Assembly (NCBI GenBank): GCA_027491295.1
Contig: JAIXWK010000001.1
Location: 1 to 64,000 of the forward strand
Source: Microbacteriaceae bacterium
GTDB lineage: Bacteria > Actinomycetota > Actinomycetes > Actinomycetales > Microbacteriaceae
DNA: 64,000 nt
Direction of reading: 5' to 3'
Part shown: one piece after another, positions 53,256-63,217 of the stretch
Position numbering within the stretch: the stretch's first letter is position 1
Layout of the letters: each line of letters begins with the position of its first letter
Notes under the pieces: generated by a model
The model's database searches: none
Told to the model about the DNA's origin: nothing
Seen by the model: only the letters and a program-made list of their open reading frames with translations
Made by a program: the position numbers and the translations under genes

Positions 53256-55028
53256 TTATGCGCGCTTAGCTAAAAGCTCAGCTATAGCAGAGTCTAGCTT
53301 GACCTGAACCCGCTCGCCGCTTCGGCGGTTCCACAATTCAACCTCGCCGTCGGCAACGCCGCGACCGCAAATGATGATCCAGGGAACGCCAATCAGCTCA
53401 GCATCGGCAAACTTTACGCCCGGGCTCACCTTGGCGCGGTCATCCAAAATCACCGAAAGATTGAACTTCTCGGCCTCTTTGGCAAGCTGCTCAGCGGCTT
53501 CGAAAGGTAGCTCGTCCTTGCCGGCGGCGATGATGTGGAGATCTGCCGGAGCTACGCTCTCAGGCCAGATCAAGCCATTGTCATCGTGAGACGCCTCAGC
53601 AATAACTGCAACCAAACGGGTGACACCGATTCCGTAGGAGCCCATGGTTACGGTGACTAGCTTGCCGTTCTCGTCCAGCACCTGAAGTCCAAGCGCCTCG
53701 GCATACTTGCGACCGAGCTGGAAGACGTGTCCGATCTCGATTCCGCGAGCAAGCTCCAGCGGTCCAGAACCATCCGGGGCTGGGTCGCCATCGCGGATTT
53801 CCGCAATGTCTGCAACGCCGTCGGCGGTGAAATCGCGGCCGTAGGTGAGGTGATAAACGTGCTTCTGGTCAAGGTTCGCACCGGTGATCCACTGGCTGCC
53901 CTTGGCAACACGTGGGTCAACTAGGTACCTGATACCGGTTGCAGCATCCCTGCCCAAAAGCTGAGCGCCGTCTTTGACCGGGCCGATGTAGCCCTTTACC
54001 AAAAGCGCATGCTTCGCGAAGTCTTCTTCGTTGGCAGCCTCAACATCATTAGGGCCAAAAAATGCCTCGGCACGCTTCTGGTCGATCTCACGATCTCCCG
54101 GCACGCCAACGATTACAAGTTCGCGCTTACCCTCTGGGGAAATCAGTGCCAAAACCACATTCTTTAGGGTGTCGGATGCACCCCACTGGCCATCACCCTT
54201 AGGGAAACTGGCGTTTGAGTAGTCCACCAAAGTCGCGATGGTAGGAGTGTTTGGAGAATCGTGCACCACAGCGCTTGGGTTCTTGGAGCCATCAACATCC
54301 TCAGCAACCGCGAACTTGACCGCCTCGACATTGGCAGCAAAGCCACCTTTGGAGCGAACAAAGGTGTCCTCACCAATTGGAGATGGGTTCAGGAATTCCT
54401 CTGACTTAGAACCACCCATCGCACCGGCATCTGCCTTGACGATTGCATACTCAACGCCGAGGCGCTGGAAAATTCGCTCGTAGGCATCGCGCTGGGCCTG
54501 ATAGCTAATGGCCAAACCTTCGTCGGTGACGTCAAATGAGTAGGCGTCCTTCATAACGAATTCGCGACCGCGCAACAGACCCGCTCTTGGTCTTGCCTCA
54601 TCGCGGTACTTGTTTTGGATCTGGTAAATCGACAGCGGTAGATCTTTGTAAGACGAGTAAAGGTCCTTCACCAAAAGAGTGAAGACCTCTTCGTGGGTTG
54701 GAGCTAGCAGGTAGTCGGCCTTCTTGCGGTCTTGAAGCCTAAATAGGTTGTCGCCGTATTCTTTCCAACGGCCGGTGATCTCAAAAGGCTCTCTTGGCAA
54801 AAGTGCCGGGAAGAAGACTTCCTGCGCTCCGGCATTGGTCATCTCTTCGCGAATGATCTGCTCGATGCGAGCCTTTACTCGAAGCCCCAGCGGCAACCAA
54901 GTGAATAAACCAGGCGCATTGCGACGAATGTAACCGGCACGCACCAATAGGCGGTGGCTGTTTACTTCCGCGTCGGAAGGGTCCTCGCGCAAGGTGCGCA
55001 GAAAAAGTGAGCTCAAGCGAATAGGCAT
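53256..55028 (-). CDS. proS: prolyl-tRNA synthetase
   Basis: Charges tRNA-Pro. The 590-residue protein is the bacterial type with the insertion (editing) domain (about 225-400) between motifs 2 and 3. Class II motifs are visible: [21 protein letters not shown] (about 43-63, motif 1 side), [23 protein letters not shown] split (about 142-160, motif 2), and [12 protein letters not shown] (about 462-473, motif 3), with an anticodon-binding end. The ATG lacks a clear ribosome-binding site; TAACAT (55036-55041) ends 7 nt before it. Confidence 0.96.
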   Translation of the reverse strand: MPIRLSSLFLRTLREDPSDAEVNSHRLLVRAGYIRRNAPGLFTWLPLGLRVKARIEQIIREEMTNAGAQEVFFPALLPREPFEITGRWKEYGDNLFRLQDRKKADYLLAPTHEEVFTLLVKDLYSSYKDLPLSIYQIQNKYRDEARPRAGLLRGREFVMKDAYSFDVTDEGLAISYQAQRDAYERIFQRLGVEYAIVKADAGAMGGSKSEEFLNPSPIGEDTFVRSKGGFAANVEAVKFAVAEDVDGSKNPSAVVHDSPNTPTIATLVDYSNASFPKGDGQWGASDTLKNVVLALISPEGKRELVIVGVPGDREIDQKRAEAFFGPNDVEAANEEDFAKHALLVKGYIGPVKDGAQLLGRDAATGIRYLVDPRVAKGSQWITGANLDQKHVYHLTYGRDFTADGVADIAEIRDGDPAPDGSGPLELARGIEIGHVFQLGRKYAEALGLQVLDENGKLVTVTMGSYGIGVTRLVAVIAEASHDDNGLIWPESVAPADLHIIAAGKDELPFEAAEQLAKEAEKFNLSVILDDRAKVSPGVKFADAELIGVPWIIICGRGVADGEVELWNRRSGERVQVKLDSAIAELLAKRA

Positions 55029-55035
55029 GGGCTCA

Positions 55036-55041
55036 ATGTTA
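55036..55041 (-). promoter_or_regulatory. candidate -10 for leaderless proS
   Basis: TAACAT on the minus strand ends 7 nt before the proS ATG, in the 14-nt gap after ispG. -35 weak. Confidence 0.35.
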
Positions 55042-55042
55042 G

Positions 55043-56200
55043 CTACTTGTCAGCCACCATTACCTGAGCCGTGCCAATAAGAGCAGGGTCCATTTCAGCA
55101 GCAATACGATTTGCCTCTTCGATCAAGGTGGCAACAATCTCAGATTCCGGCACGGTCTTTACGACCTCACCCTTCACAAAAATCTGCCCCTTGCCATTGC
55201 CAGATGCCACACCTAGGTCTGCCTCACGGGCCTCGCCTGGGCCGTTTACCACGCAGCCCATAACGGCAACTCGAATTGGAACGGTTAGGTGCTGAAGCCC
55301 TGCGGTGACATCGTTTGCCAAGGTGTAAACATCAACCTGAGCACGACCACAAGATGGGCAGGAAACAATTTCTAGCTTGCGTGGACGAAGGTTTAGCGAT
55401 TCCAGAATCTGAGATCCAACCTTGATTTCCTCTACCGGTGGAGCAGAGAGCGAAACGCGAATGGTGTCGCCGATGCCCTTTGCCAAAAGCGCACCAAAAG
55501 CCACCGAAGACTTGATGGTTCCTTGGAAGGCAGGACCCGCCTCGGTTACACCGAGGTGGAGTGGCCAGTCGCCGCGCTCAGAGAGCATCTCGTAGGCCTT
55601 GACCATTACCACCGGGTCATTGTGCTTCACGGAAATCTTGAAGTCGTGGAAGTCGTGCTCTTCAAACAAGCTGGCTTCCCAAACCGCTGACTCAACTAGT
55701 GCCTCAGGAGTGGCCTTGCCGTACTTCTCCAAAAGGCGCGGGTCCAAAGAACCGGCGTTTACACCGATGCGAATCGAAACGCCTGCCGCTTTTGCTGCCT
55801 TGGCGATGTCGCCAACCTGGTCATCAAATTTCCGAATGTTGCCCGGGTTTACTCGAACTGCGCCGCAACCAGCGTCAATTGCCTGAAAGACGTACTTTGG
55901 CTGGAAGTGAATATCAGCAATTACCGGAATCTGGCTGCGCTTTGCGATGATGCGAAGCACATCCGCGTCATCCTGACTGGGAACTGCAACGCGCACGATG
56001 TCGCAACCCGACGCAGTTAGCTCTGCGATCTGCTGCAAGGTGGCATTGATGTCTGTGGTTGGGGTGGTGCACATTGACTGCACCGAGATTGGGGCGTCTC
56101 CACCTACGGCAACCTTGCCGACCATGATCTGGCGGGTCTTTCTCCGAGGAGCCAGCGTTGGAGGTGGCGACTTAGGCAGACCTAGATTTACAGCAGGCAA
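55043..56200 (-). CDS. ispG: 4-hydroxy-3-methylbut-2-en-1-yl diphosphate synthase
   Basis: Iron-sulfur enzyme of the non-mevalonate isoprenoid pathway. The 385-residue actinobacterial form has [13 protein letters not shown] near the start, the barrel with [13 protein letters not shown] and RVNPGNI, and the cluster cysteines in SCPSCGRAQ and [10 protein letters not shown] in the C-terminal third. The TTG at 56200 is chosen because AAGGG lies 6-7 nt upstream and the protein then begins [10 protein letters not shown] after Met, as in relatives; a TTG eight codons earlier is the alternative. Confidence 0.94.
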   Translation of the reverse strand: MPAVNLGLPKSPPPTLAPRRKTRQIMVGKVAVGGDAPISVQSMCTTPTTDINATLQQIAELTASGCDIVRVAVPSQDDADVLRIIAKRSQIPVIADIHFQPKYVFQAIDAGCGAVRVNPGNIRKFDDQVGDIAKAAKAAGVSIRIGVNAGSLDPRLLEKYGKATPEALVESAVWEASLFEEHDFHDFKISVKHNDPVVMVKAYEMLSERGDWPLHLGVTEAGPAFQGTIKSSVAFGALLAKGIGDTIRVSLSAPPVEEIKVGSQILESLNLRPRKLEIVSCPSCGRAQVDVYTLANDVTAGLQHLTVPIRVAVMGCVVNGPGEAREADLGVASGNGKGQIFVKGEVVKTVPESEIVATLIEEANRIAAEMDPALIGTAQVMVADK

Positions 56201-56254
56201 TTGATTCCCTTCTTTACCCAACAAAGCATAAACATTTGCCGGGCTACTTTGTTC

Positions 56255-57553
56255 CTAGCCGAGCGTGATTGGGTTTACCAAATCCGCCATGATCAAAAGC
56301 ACACCGACAAAAATCAATACCAACCAAACCCCATATGCCAAGTGCAATGTTCTTGCGGTGTCGATTGGACCCGGGTCCTTTTTGAGAAAAACTCGACCGA
56401 ATCTGCGCTTGAGCGATTCGTAGATTGCCCCCAGCACGTGACCGCCATCAAGTGGCAATAGCGGAATCAAGTTGAATGCGAAAAGAGCTAAGTTCAATGC
56501 CCCAAGCAACATCAAAAGAGAGGCAATCTTTGACTCAAGTGGCAGCTCAGACTGGCTCAGCTCCCCCGCGATTTGACCGACGCCAACAATCGACACCGCA
56601 CCATTTTGGTCGCGCTCTGAAAGCCCAAATGTTGAGCTGGTAACAGCCCAGACCTGTTGCGGCAAAGTGAGAATAAAACCAAAGGTTGCGCCGGTGGCAC
56701 CTAGGCCATAGCTCAGTGATTCGCCAATCGGCATCGGAATATTCTTTGGCTCGAGTAGCACTCCTAAAAGCGGCTTGAACTCTGTCTGAGGCACGCCTTG
56801 ATCGTCAAGCAAAGCCTTGCCATCGGAACCGTAAATCGGACGCTCCAAGAACACCGGAGTGACCGATAGTTCGAGTTTCTCCCCGGCTCTGGTCAGTTCG
56901 ACCTGGGATGGACTGCCGAGATTTTGATTGAACCCAGCTATGACTTCCTGCCAGCTCGCGACCGGATTGCCATTCACGGCGGTGAAGGTGTCGCCGGCTT
57001 CTATGCCAGCGAGCGCCGCCGGGGAAAGTGGCGAATCGCTTAGGCAGCCGCCGTCTTCTTGGATGTCAACGCACGCAAAAACCTTTTGGATACTCAAGCT
57101 CTGCTGCATGGTGCCGATTCCGCTCAGGGCAATAGCAATCAGCAATAACCCTAGGAAGAAGTTCATTACAGGACCACCGAGCATGATGATCAACTTTTTG
57201 TATGGCGCTAACGCATAGAACTGTCGGTTGGCATCGGATTCTGAGATGTCTTCGCGCTCTAGAGCCCGAGCCTCGTTGATCCACTTAGAGAAAAGGCCTC
57301 TGGCTGGCTTTTTTTCCGGAGGGTACATTCCGGTCATCAGGATGTAGCCACCAAGTGGAATGGCCTTGATGCCAAACTCGGTCTCTCCCCGACGCCAGGA
57401 CTTCACGGTTGGGCCAAAGCCGATCATGAATTGCTTGACCCGAACCCCGAAGCGCTTTGCGGGTAGAAAGTGGCCAAGTTCGTGAAGGCCAATAGACAGC
57501 GCAATTCCCACGATGACGGCAATGATGCCCAAAATGTAGAGAACGATATCCAT
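56255..57553 (-). CDS. rseP: RIP metalloprotease RseP/Rip1-like
   Basis: Site-2 membrane protease that cleaves anti-sigma factors and other membrane proteins. The 432-residue protein has the zinc motif HELGH (24-28) in the first helix, a single PDZ domain (about 175-265), and the second metal motif region LLPLDGGHVLGA near the C terminus, with about four helices. It stands between dxr and ispG, the standard actinobacterial order. Its substrate here is unknown. Confidence 0.93.
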   Translation of the reverse strand: MDIVLYILGIIAVIVGIALSIGLHELGHFLPAKRFGVRVKQFMIGFGPTVKSWRRGETEFGIKAIPLGGYILMTGMYPPEKKPARGLFSKWINEARALEREDISESDANRQFYALAPYKKLIIMLGGPVMNFFLGLLLIAIALSGIGTMQQSLSIQKVFACVDIQEDGGCLSDSPLSPAALAGIEAGDTFTAVNGNPVASWQEVIAGFNQNLGSPSQVELTRAGEKLELSVTPVFLERPIYGSDGKALLDDQGVPQTEFKPLLGVLLEPKNIPMPIGESLSYGLGATGATFGFILTLPQQVWAVTSSTFGLSERDQNGAVSIVGVGQIAGELSQSELPLESKIASLLMLLGALNLALFAFNLIPLLPLDGGHVLGAIYESLKRRFGRVFLKKDPGPIDTARTLHLAYGVWLVLIFVGVLLIMADLVNPITLG

Positions 57554-57584
57554 TTGCTTCTAACGCTACCTGCTAAACCTTGAC

Positions 57585-58673
57585 CTAAGCGTTAGCTATC
57601 AGCGAATCCGCAGTCCTGCGAGCCCACATCTCGGCATCCAGCACAGAATCGAGACTTAGCTCACTAGATGCTTGGTGCTGGGAAACCACTTCTTCGATGA
57701 TTTCGAAGATTCCGGTGAATCGAATCTTGCCGGCGTGGAATGCCTCAACCGCTTGCTCATTGGCTGCGTTGTAAACCGCAGGGTAGGTCTCTCCAGCAAT
57801 ACCGACCTGTCGGGCAAGGGCCACAGAGCCAAAGACTTCTTCATCCAGCGGTTCAAACACCCAGTTGTGCGACTTAGTCCAGTCCACCGCAGTGCTTACG
57901 TGCCCCAACCTGTCGGGCCATGCCATACCGAGGGCGATTGGAAGCTTCATGTCCGGTGGTGAGCACTGCGCAATTACCGAACCGTCGACAAACTCAACCA
58001 TCGAGTGCACCACCGACTGCGGATGCACGGTTACCTCGATTCGGTCAAAAGGAATGTCAAACAAAAGGTGAGCTTCGATTAGCTCGAGACCCTTATTTAC
58101 CAAGCTCGCGGAATTGGTCGTAACAACCTTGCCCATGTTCCAGGTTGGGTGCTTTAGCGCCTGCTGTGGGGTTACCGCTTCGAGTTGCTGCTTGCTAAAA
58201 CCGCGGAATGGCCCGCCGGAGGCGGTAAGAATCAGCTTTGCCACCTCGGCTTCGGTACCTGATCGAAGGCACTGCGCAATGGCTGAGTGTTCTGAGTCAA
58301 CCGGGACGATTTGACCGGGGCGAGCAAGCTGTTTGACCAGCGGTCCGCCGACTATCAATGACTCTTTATTGGCAAGCGCTAGGACCTTGCCCGATTTCAA
58401 AGTCGCAAGGGTTGCTGCAAGTCCAACAGAACCGGTGATTCCGTTTACGACAACATCGGCATCCAGATCAGCAACCAGCTGCGCTGCTGCGACTGCGCCG
58501 ATTGCAACCGAGTTTTCGGTGAGTCCAAATTGTTTTGCCTGCGCTGAAACAAGTTCTTTGTTCGAGAAAGCAGAAAGGCCAACTAGCTCCAGTTGGCCCG
58601 GATTTGCGGCAATTACCTCAAGGGCCTGGGTGCCAATCGAACCGGTGGAGCCAAGGACAATTACTCTGCGCAT
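57585..58673 (-). CDS. dxr: 1-deoxy-D-xylulose 5-phosphate reductoisomerase
   Basis: Makes methylerythritol phosphate in the isoprenoid pathway, with NADPH. The 362-residue protein has the nucleotide motif LGSTGSIGTQAL (7-18), NKESLIVGG (about 101-109), the metal site in PVDSEHSAIAQCL (about 119-131), and a loop HPTWNMGKVVTTNSA (about 175-189). Its ATG is preceded by TAAGCT 6 nt away, so it is probably leaderless and opens the dxr-rseP-ispG group. Confidence 0.96.
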   Translation of the reverse strand: MRRVIVLGSTGSIGTQALEVIAANPGQLELVGLSAFSNKELVSAQAKQFGLTENSVAIGAVAAAQLVADLDADVVVNGITGSVGLAATLATLKSGKVLALANKESLIVGGPLVKQLARPGQIVPVDSEHSAIAQCLRSGTEAEVAKLILTASGGPFRGFSKQQLEAVTPQQALKHPTWNMGKVVTTNSASLVNKGLELIEAHLLFDIPFDRIEVTVHPQSVVHSMVEFVDGSVIAQCSPPDMKLPIALGMAWPDRLGHVSTAVDWTKSHNWVFEPLDEEVFGSVALARQVGIAGETYPAVYNAANEQAVEAFHAGKIRFTGIFEIIEEVVSQHQASSELSLDSVLDAEMWARRTADSLIANA

Positions 58674-58679
58674 TCCAAA

Positions 58680-58708
58680 AGCTTAGAACTCGCCCTCAAT
58701 TCTGTGTA
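58680..58708 (-). promoter_or_regulatory. candidate leaderless promoter of dxr
   Basis: Minus strand TACACA (58703-58708), 17-nt spacer, TAAGCT (58680-58685), then 6 nt to the ATG. Confidence 0.55.
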
Positions 58709-58737
58709 AATGAGGACCAACAATCCTTGCGAGAAAT

Positions 58738-58743
58738 TAGAAT
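58738..58743 (+). promoter_or_regulatory. candidate -10 for leaderless gabT
   Basis: TAGAAT ends 7 nt before the ATG at 58751. No good -35; the divergent dxr promoter lies in the same 77-bp spacer. Confidence 0.4.
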
Positions 58744-58750
58744 AAGAAAC

Positions 58751-60076
58751 ATGAGCCTTGAGCAAAAGAGAATCCTCGCAACAGCAATTCCGGGTCCCCT
58801 TTCCACCCAGATGCAAGAACGTCGCAAGCAGGTAATTGCTGCCGGCGTTGGCACTGCCCTTCCAGTCTTCATCGACCACGCCCATGGCGCGATCATGAAG
58901 GATGTGGACGGCAACCAGCTGATTGACATGGGTAGCGGAATTGGTGTTGTCACCATCGGCCACACGAACGCGCGCGTCGTCGAAGCGGTTCAGAACCAGG
59001 TTGCAAAGCTAACCCACACGCTTTTCACCGTTGCGCCATACGAGCCTTACGTTCGGGTTGGTGAGCTAATCACTAAGCATGCGCCAGGAAACTTTGCTAA
59101 GAAGGCTGCCTTCTTTACCTCCGGTGCTGAAGCCGTTGAGAACGCGGTAAAGATTGCCCGCAAGGCAACCGGTCGCACCGAGGTTGCTGTCTTTGACCAC
59201 GCTTACCACGGTCGAACCAACTTGACGATGAGCATGAACTTCAAGATGCACCCCTACGGCACCGGCTTTGGCCCGCTTGCCGGCAGCGTGCACCACGCTC
59301 CAATGAGCTACCCGTTCCGTGATGCCGAAGGCATGACCGGCGAGGAAGCCGCAACCAGAGCGATCACCTACCTTGAGAAGCGCGTTGGTGCCACTCAGCT
59401 AGCTGCAGTGTTTATCGAGCCAATTCAAGGTGAGGGTGGCTTTATCGTTCCAGCCCCTGGATTCCTAAGAACGCTTTCAACCTGGTGCCGAGCGAATGGC
59501 ATCGTGATGGTTGCCGATGAGGTTCAGTCCGGCATCGCAAGAACCGGTAAGTGGTTTGCATCTGAGTGGGAAGAGGGCTTTGAGCCTGACCTAATCACCG
59601 TTGCCAAGGGCATTGCCGGAGGTATGCCACTTTCTGGAGTGGTGGGTCGCGCCGAGATCATGGATGCTTCTCACGCTGGTGGACTTGGTGGAACCTTCGG
59701 TGGCTCCCCTACCGCTACCGCAGCCGGTGTCGCAGTTTTGGAGCAGCTCGAAGAGGGCGGCTGGCTAGAGCGTGCACTGGAAATTGGGGAAGTTCTTCTA
59801 TCTCGACTAGGTGAACTAAAGACCCAGTATCCGGTTATCGGTGACCTTCGCGGTAAGGGTGCAATGATCGCAATCGAATTGGTTGAGCCTGGCACCAAGA
59901 CTCCAAATGCTGCTGCTGTGGAGGCCCTTGTGAAGCACTGCCACCAAAACGGTGTGCTGATTCTCAATGCCGGTACCTACAACAACGTGATTCGCTTCTT
60001 GCCTCCGCTAGTTATCACCGATGAGCTGCTTCACGATGCCATGGACGTGCTAGGCGCCGGTTTGGAAAAGTTGTAA
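58751..60076 (+). CDS. gabT: 4-aminobutyrate aminotransferase (class III, PLP)
   Basis: Predicted to transfer the amino group of GABA to 2-oxoglutarate, giving succinate semialdehyde. The 441-residue protein has FFTSGAEAVENAVKIAR (121-137), DHAYHGRT, FIEPIQGEGGF (221-231), DEVQSGIARTG (256-266) and the Schiff-base Lys286 in VAKGIAGGMPLSG. The frame stays open 72 codons upstream, but the ATG at 58751 gives the family start MSLEQKRILATAIPGP. The adjacent polyamine-type importer supports a role in putrescine/GABA catabolism, although no succinate semialdehyde dehydrogenase is in the window. Confidence 0.88.
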   Translation: MSLEQKRILATAIPGPLSTQMQERRKQVIAAGVGTALPVFIDHAHGAIMKDVDGNQLIDMGSGIGVVTIGHTNARVVEAVQNQVAKLTHTLFTVAPYEPYVRVGELITKHAPGNFAKKAAFFTSGAEAVENAVKIARKATGRTEVAVFDHAYHGRTNLTMSMNFKMHPYGTGFGPLAGSVHHAPMSYPFRDAEGMTGEEAATRAITYLEKRVGATQLAAVFIEPIQGEGGFIVPAPGFLRTLSTWCRANGIVMVADEVQSGIARTGKWFASEWEEGFEPDLITVAKGIAGGMPLSGVVGRAEIMDASHAGGLGGTFGGSPTATAAGVAVLEQLEEGGWLERALEIGEVLLSRLGELKTQYPVIGDLRGKGAMIAIELVEPGTKTPNAAAVEALVKHCHQNGVLILNAGTYNNVIRFLPPLVITDELLHDAMDVLGAGLEKL

Positions 60077-60151
60077 ACCACCCCCTAGGGTTGATTTAGA
60101 GCCTCTCGGGCTCAGAATGCGACATTCAATCAGAATCGAAGGTGATTCATC

Positions 60152-61510
60152 GTGCATGCCTACGGCGACAGAGCGCGCCTAGACAACCTCTTCCAGGCAG
60201 AAATAAACCGCTTCATCGAAACCCACCCGCAGTCGGGTAAAAACCACCAGCAGGCCCTAGGTCCAATGGTGCAGGGTGTTCCAATGATTTGGATGTCCAA
60301 GTGGCCAGGTCCTTTCCCGATCTATGTTGACCACGCCAAGGGCTCACACTTCACCGACGTTGACGGCCTGGATTACACCGACTTTTGCCTGGGTGACACC
60401 GGTGCAATGTGTGGACACGCGCCCGATGCAACAGTAAAGGCCGTGCAGAACCAGATCGCCAAGGGCTCGACCTACATGCTGCCAACTGCAGATGCGATCG
60501 CTTCAGCAAATCTTCTAGCAGAGCGCTTTGGAATGCCAAAGTGGCAGTTCACACTCACCGCAACCGACGCCAATAGGCACATTTTGCGCTACGCCCGTCA
60601 CGTCACCGGACGAGCGAAGATTGCGGTCCACGACTACTGCTACCACGGCACCGTTGATGAAACCTTTGCAGTCCTAGACGATAACGGCAACACCGTTCCT
60701 CGCCATGACAACATCGGAATGCCGGTTCACCCGAACCAGACCACGGTGGTTATTCCATTCAACGATCTTGTGGCCGCGGAGAAAGCATTCGCCAGCGGTG
60801 AAGTGGCGGCAATGCTCATGGAGCCGGCGCTTACGAACATCGGCATTGTGCTCCCAGAGCCTGGCTACCTAGAGGGCATGCAGGCGCTGTGTCAGAAGTA
60901 TGACGTGATCTGGATTTTGGATGAGACCCACACCATCTCGGCAGGTACTGGTGGAATGACTAGGCAGTACAACCTGAATCCAGATGCTGTTGTTCTAGGT
61001 AAGACAATCGGTGGTGGTGTTCCCGTTGGAGCATTTGGCCTAACCGAGAAGCTTGCGAATCGAATTGCAACCTCAACCAACCTGGAGTCCATTGATGTCG
61101 GTGGCGTTGGCGGCACCTTGGCCGGAAATGCGCTTTCGATGGCGGCAGTTCGCGCCACCCTGAGCGAGGTTTTGACTCCCGAGGCATTTGTTCGCATGGA
61201 GGCACTAGCGACGATCTGGAACCAGAACATTCAGTCGGTCATTGATGAGTACGACCTGCCCTGGCAGGTCTCGCAAATTGGTTGCCGAGGCGAATACAGC
61301 TTTAGGTCCCAGGCGCCGCTAAACGGCCGCCAGGCAGCTGATGCAGATGACTTCGAGTTGCAGCAGTACCTTCAGCTACACGCAATCAACCGCGGCATTT
61401 TGATGACGCCGTTCCACAACATGGTCTTGATGTCGCCAGCTTCGAACGAGGAAGATGTTGCTCACCACAACGTGCACTTCCGCGATGCTGTCGAATCGCT
61501 TGACCGCTAA
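60152..61510 (+). CDS. class III aminotransferase, HemL-like, substrate unknown
   Basis: A 452-residue PLP enzyme related to glutamate-1-semialdehyde aminomutase and other class III transaminases. It has DVDGLDYTDFCLGDTGAM (69-86), TLTATDANRHILRYARHVTGR split (134-154), the DETHT segment (257-261) in place of the usual DEV, and Lys284 in VLGKTIGGGVPVG. It is probably not the heme-pathway HemL: the context is gabT and a polyamine importer, and an N-terminal extension of about 40 residues is present. The GTG start has GAAGG about 10 nt upstream. A TTGATT-N16-CAGAAT promoter may lie at 60093-60120. Its TAA overlaps the potC stop. Confidence 0.75.
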   Translation: MHAYGDRARLDNLFQAEINRFIETHPQSGKNHQQALGPMVQGVPMIWMSKWPGPFPIYVDHAKGSHFTDVDGLDYTDFCLGDTGAMCGHAPDATVKAVQNQIAKGSTYMLPTADAIASANLLAERFGMPKWQFTLTATDANRHILRYARHVTGRAKIAVHDYCYHGTVDETFAVLDDNGNTVPRHDNIGMPVHPNQTTVVIPFNDLVAAEKAFASGEVAAMLMEPALTNIGIVLPEPGYLEGMQALCQKYDVIWILDETHTISAGTGGMTRQYNLNPDAVVLGKTIGGGVPVGAFGLTEKLANRIATSTNLESIDVGGVGGTLAGNALSMAAVRATLSEVLTPEAFVRMEALATIWNQNIQSVIDEYDLPWQVSQIGCRGEYSFRSQAPLNGRQAADADDFELQQYLQLHAINRGILMTPFHNMVLMSPASNEEDVAHHNVHFRDAVESLDR

Positions 61511-62301
61511 GCGCGAAGCTTCTTAGCCTTTAGCGAGGCACGAACCTGAACAATCATCACGATTGCAATTGCCACGATGAATACCAGTGATCCAATCACG
61601 TTGGCCTCAGGTGGAATTCCACGGGCCGCCGCTGTGTAGACGAACTTAGGGAACGTAGTCTCTGGCCCTGAGTTGAACTGCGTGATGATGAAGTCATCAA
61701 AACTCAATGCGAAAGACAGCATTGCCGCGGCCATGATGCCAGGTAGTAAAAGTGGGAAGGTAATTCTCCAGAACACCGAGGATGCGTTTGCGTAGAGGTC
61801 TCGACCAGCCTCTTCAAGTCTTGGGTCAAGAGTTGCCACTCTGGCCTTCACGGTTACCACCACGAAGCTCAAGGTGAACATGACGTGGGCAACCACGATG
61901 GTCCAAAAGCCCTTAGAGATACCAACGTTTAGGAACTGCGCGGCAAGGCCGGCACCCATTACAACCTCAGGGGTTGCCATTGGCAAGAACAAAAGTAGGT
62001 TGGTTGCTGAGCGTCCCTTGAACTTATAGCGACCAAGCGCGATAGCGATGGCAGTTCCAAGCGCGGTGGAGATCAGGGTGGAGATAACCGCGATCGCCAA
62101 CGAATTACCAAAGGCTTCACACACCACCGGCTGGTCACACATGTTTAGCCAGTTGTCAAAAGTGAACTCTTTCCAAGCAATATTCGACTTTTCAACTTTG
62201 TTGAATGAGAAAACAAAGGTGTAAGCAATTGGAATCATGGTGAAGATAAACGCCAATGTGACATAGGTCGGAAGAAGCCACTTACCCAGTGAAAATTTCA
62301 C
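61507..62301 (-). CDS. potC: polyamine-type ABC transporter permease (PotC-like)
   Basis: Membrane subunit of a spermidine/putrescine-type importer. The 264-residue protein has six predicted helices and the permease EAA loop EEAGRDLYANASSVFWRI (about 165-182). It overlaps potB by four bases. The substrate is inferred from family likeness and from neighbouring GABA/amine transaminases; no binding protein is in the window. Confidence 0.85.
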   Translation of the reverse strand: MKFSLGKWLLPTYVTLAFIFTMIPIAYTFVFSFNKVEKSNIAWKEFTFDNWLNMCDQPVVCEAFGNSLAIAVISTLISTALGTAIAIALGRYKFKGRSATNLLLFLPMATPEVVMGAGLAAQFLNVGISKGFWTIVVAHVMFTLSFVVVTVKARVATLDPRLEEAGRDLYANASSVFWRITFPLLLPGIMAAAMLSFALSFDDFIITQFNSGPETTFPKFVYTAAARGIPPEANVIGSLVFIVAIAIVMIVQVRASLKAKKLRA

Positions 62302-63212
62302 AGTAGCTCCTCCGTTCCACTCTTTCGAACGTAGACCGAAACCAAAACCACAATGGCAGCCATCAGCATTACCGACAGCGCTGAGGCGGTTGGGTAATCC
62401 TGGATGCGGAAGAAGTTCGACTCAACCACGTTTCCGATCATCGCGGTGTCAGAACCACCTAAGAAGTCCCTGGAGGCCGAAACATAGTCACCCGAGATCG
62501 GAATGAAGGTCAACAAAGTTCCCGAGATAACACCCGGTAGCGAGAGCGGGAACGTCACCTTCCAGAAGGTCTGAACCGGAGTTGCATAAAGATCTGCCCC
62601 GGCCTCAACCAATCGAGTATCTAGTCGCTCCAAAGAGGTATAGATAGGCAGGGTCATAAAGGGAATGAAGTTGTAGGTCAAACCTGCAATCACCGCAAAG
62701 CTGCTGCCGATCACATACTGGTCTGGAGCTAGCACGCCGATTGACTGTAGGAACTGCGTGGCTGGAGATTCGTTGGAGAAGATCTGCTTCCAGGCAAAAG
62801 TGCGAAGCAAAAAGCTAATAAAGAATGGTGCGATAACCAAGGTCAGCAAAAACGCCTGCAGGATCGGTTTGTTGCGCGCCTTAACACCGATGAAGTAAGC
62901 GATCGGGTAGCTAATCAGCAGCGCCATCAGGGTTGCGATTAGCGCATAGATAAAGCTTCTGGTGATTTGTGGAAGGTACTGATCAAGCGCATAGGCGTAG
63001 TTCGAGACCTGGAATCCGTAGTCATACATGCCAATTTCGCCGGTAAACGAGGCGGTCTTGAGCGAGGTGATAACCAGCGAAACCAGTGGGGTTAGAAAGA
63101 ACAACCCCAGGTAAATCATGCCCGGAGCCAACAGGATGAAGGCTACCCTGGAAGCCTTTTTCGGTGCGGAGGAATTACCCGCTGAACCCTGCCCTAGCGC
63201 TACGAATGCCAC
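62298..63212 (-). CDS. potB: polyamine-type ABC transporter permease (PotB-like)
   Basis: Partner permease of PotC. The 304-residue protein has six predicted helices after a short cytoplasmic N terminus, a large first external segment (about 50-90) and the EAA loop VEAGADLYATPVQTFWKV (about 202-219). It starts 5 nt after potA and overlaps potC, so potA-potB-potC form one transcription unit. Confidence 0.85.
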   Translation of the reverse strand: MAFVALGQGSAGNSSAPKKASRVAFILLAPGMIYLGLFFLTPLVSLVITSLKTASFTGEIGMYDYGFQVSNYAYALDQYLPQITRSFIYALIATLMALLISYPIAYFIGVKARNKPILQAFLLTLVIAPFFISFLLRTFAWKQIFSNESPATQFLQSIGVLAPDQYVIGSSFAVIAGLTYNFIPFMTLPIYTSLERLDTRLVEAGADLYATPVQTFWKVTFPLSLPGVISGTLLTFIPISGDYVSASRDFLGGSDTAMIGNVVESNFFRIQDYPTASALSVMLMAAIVVLVSVYVRKSGTEELL

Positions 63213-63217
63213 GGGCT

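Noticed and set aside
58535-58750. Seventy-two-codon N-terminal extension of gabT
   Set aside because: It is antisense to dxr and its promoter; the family start is at 58751.
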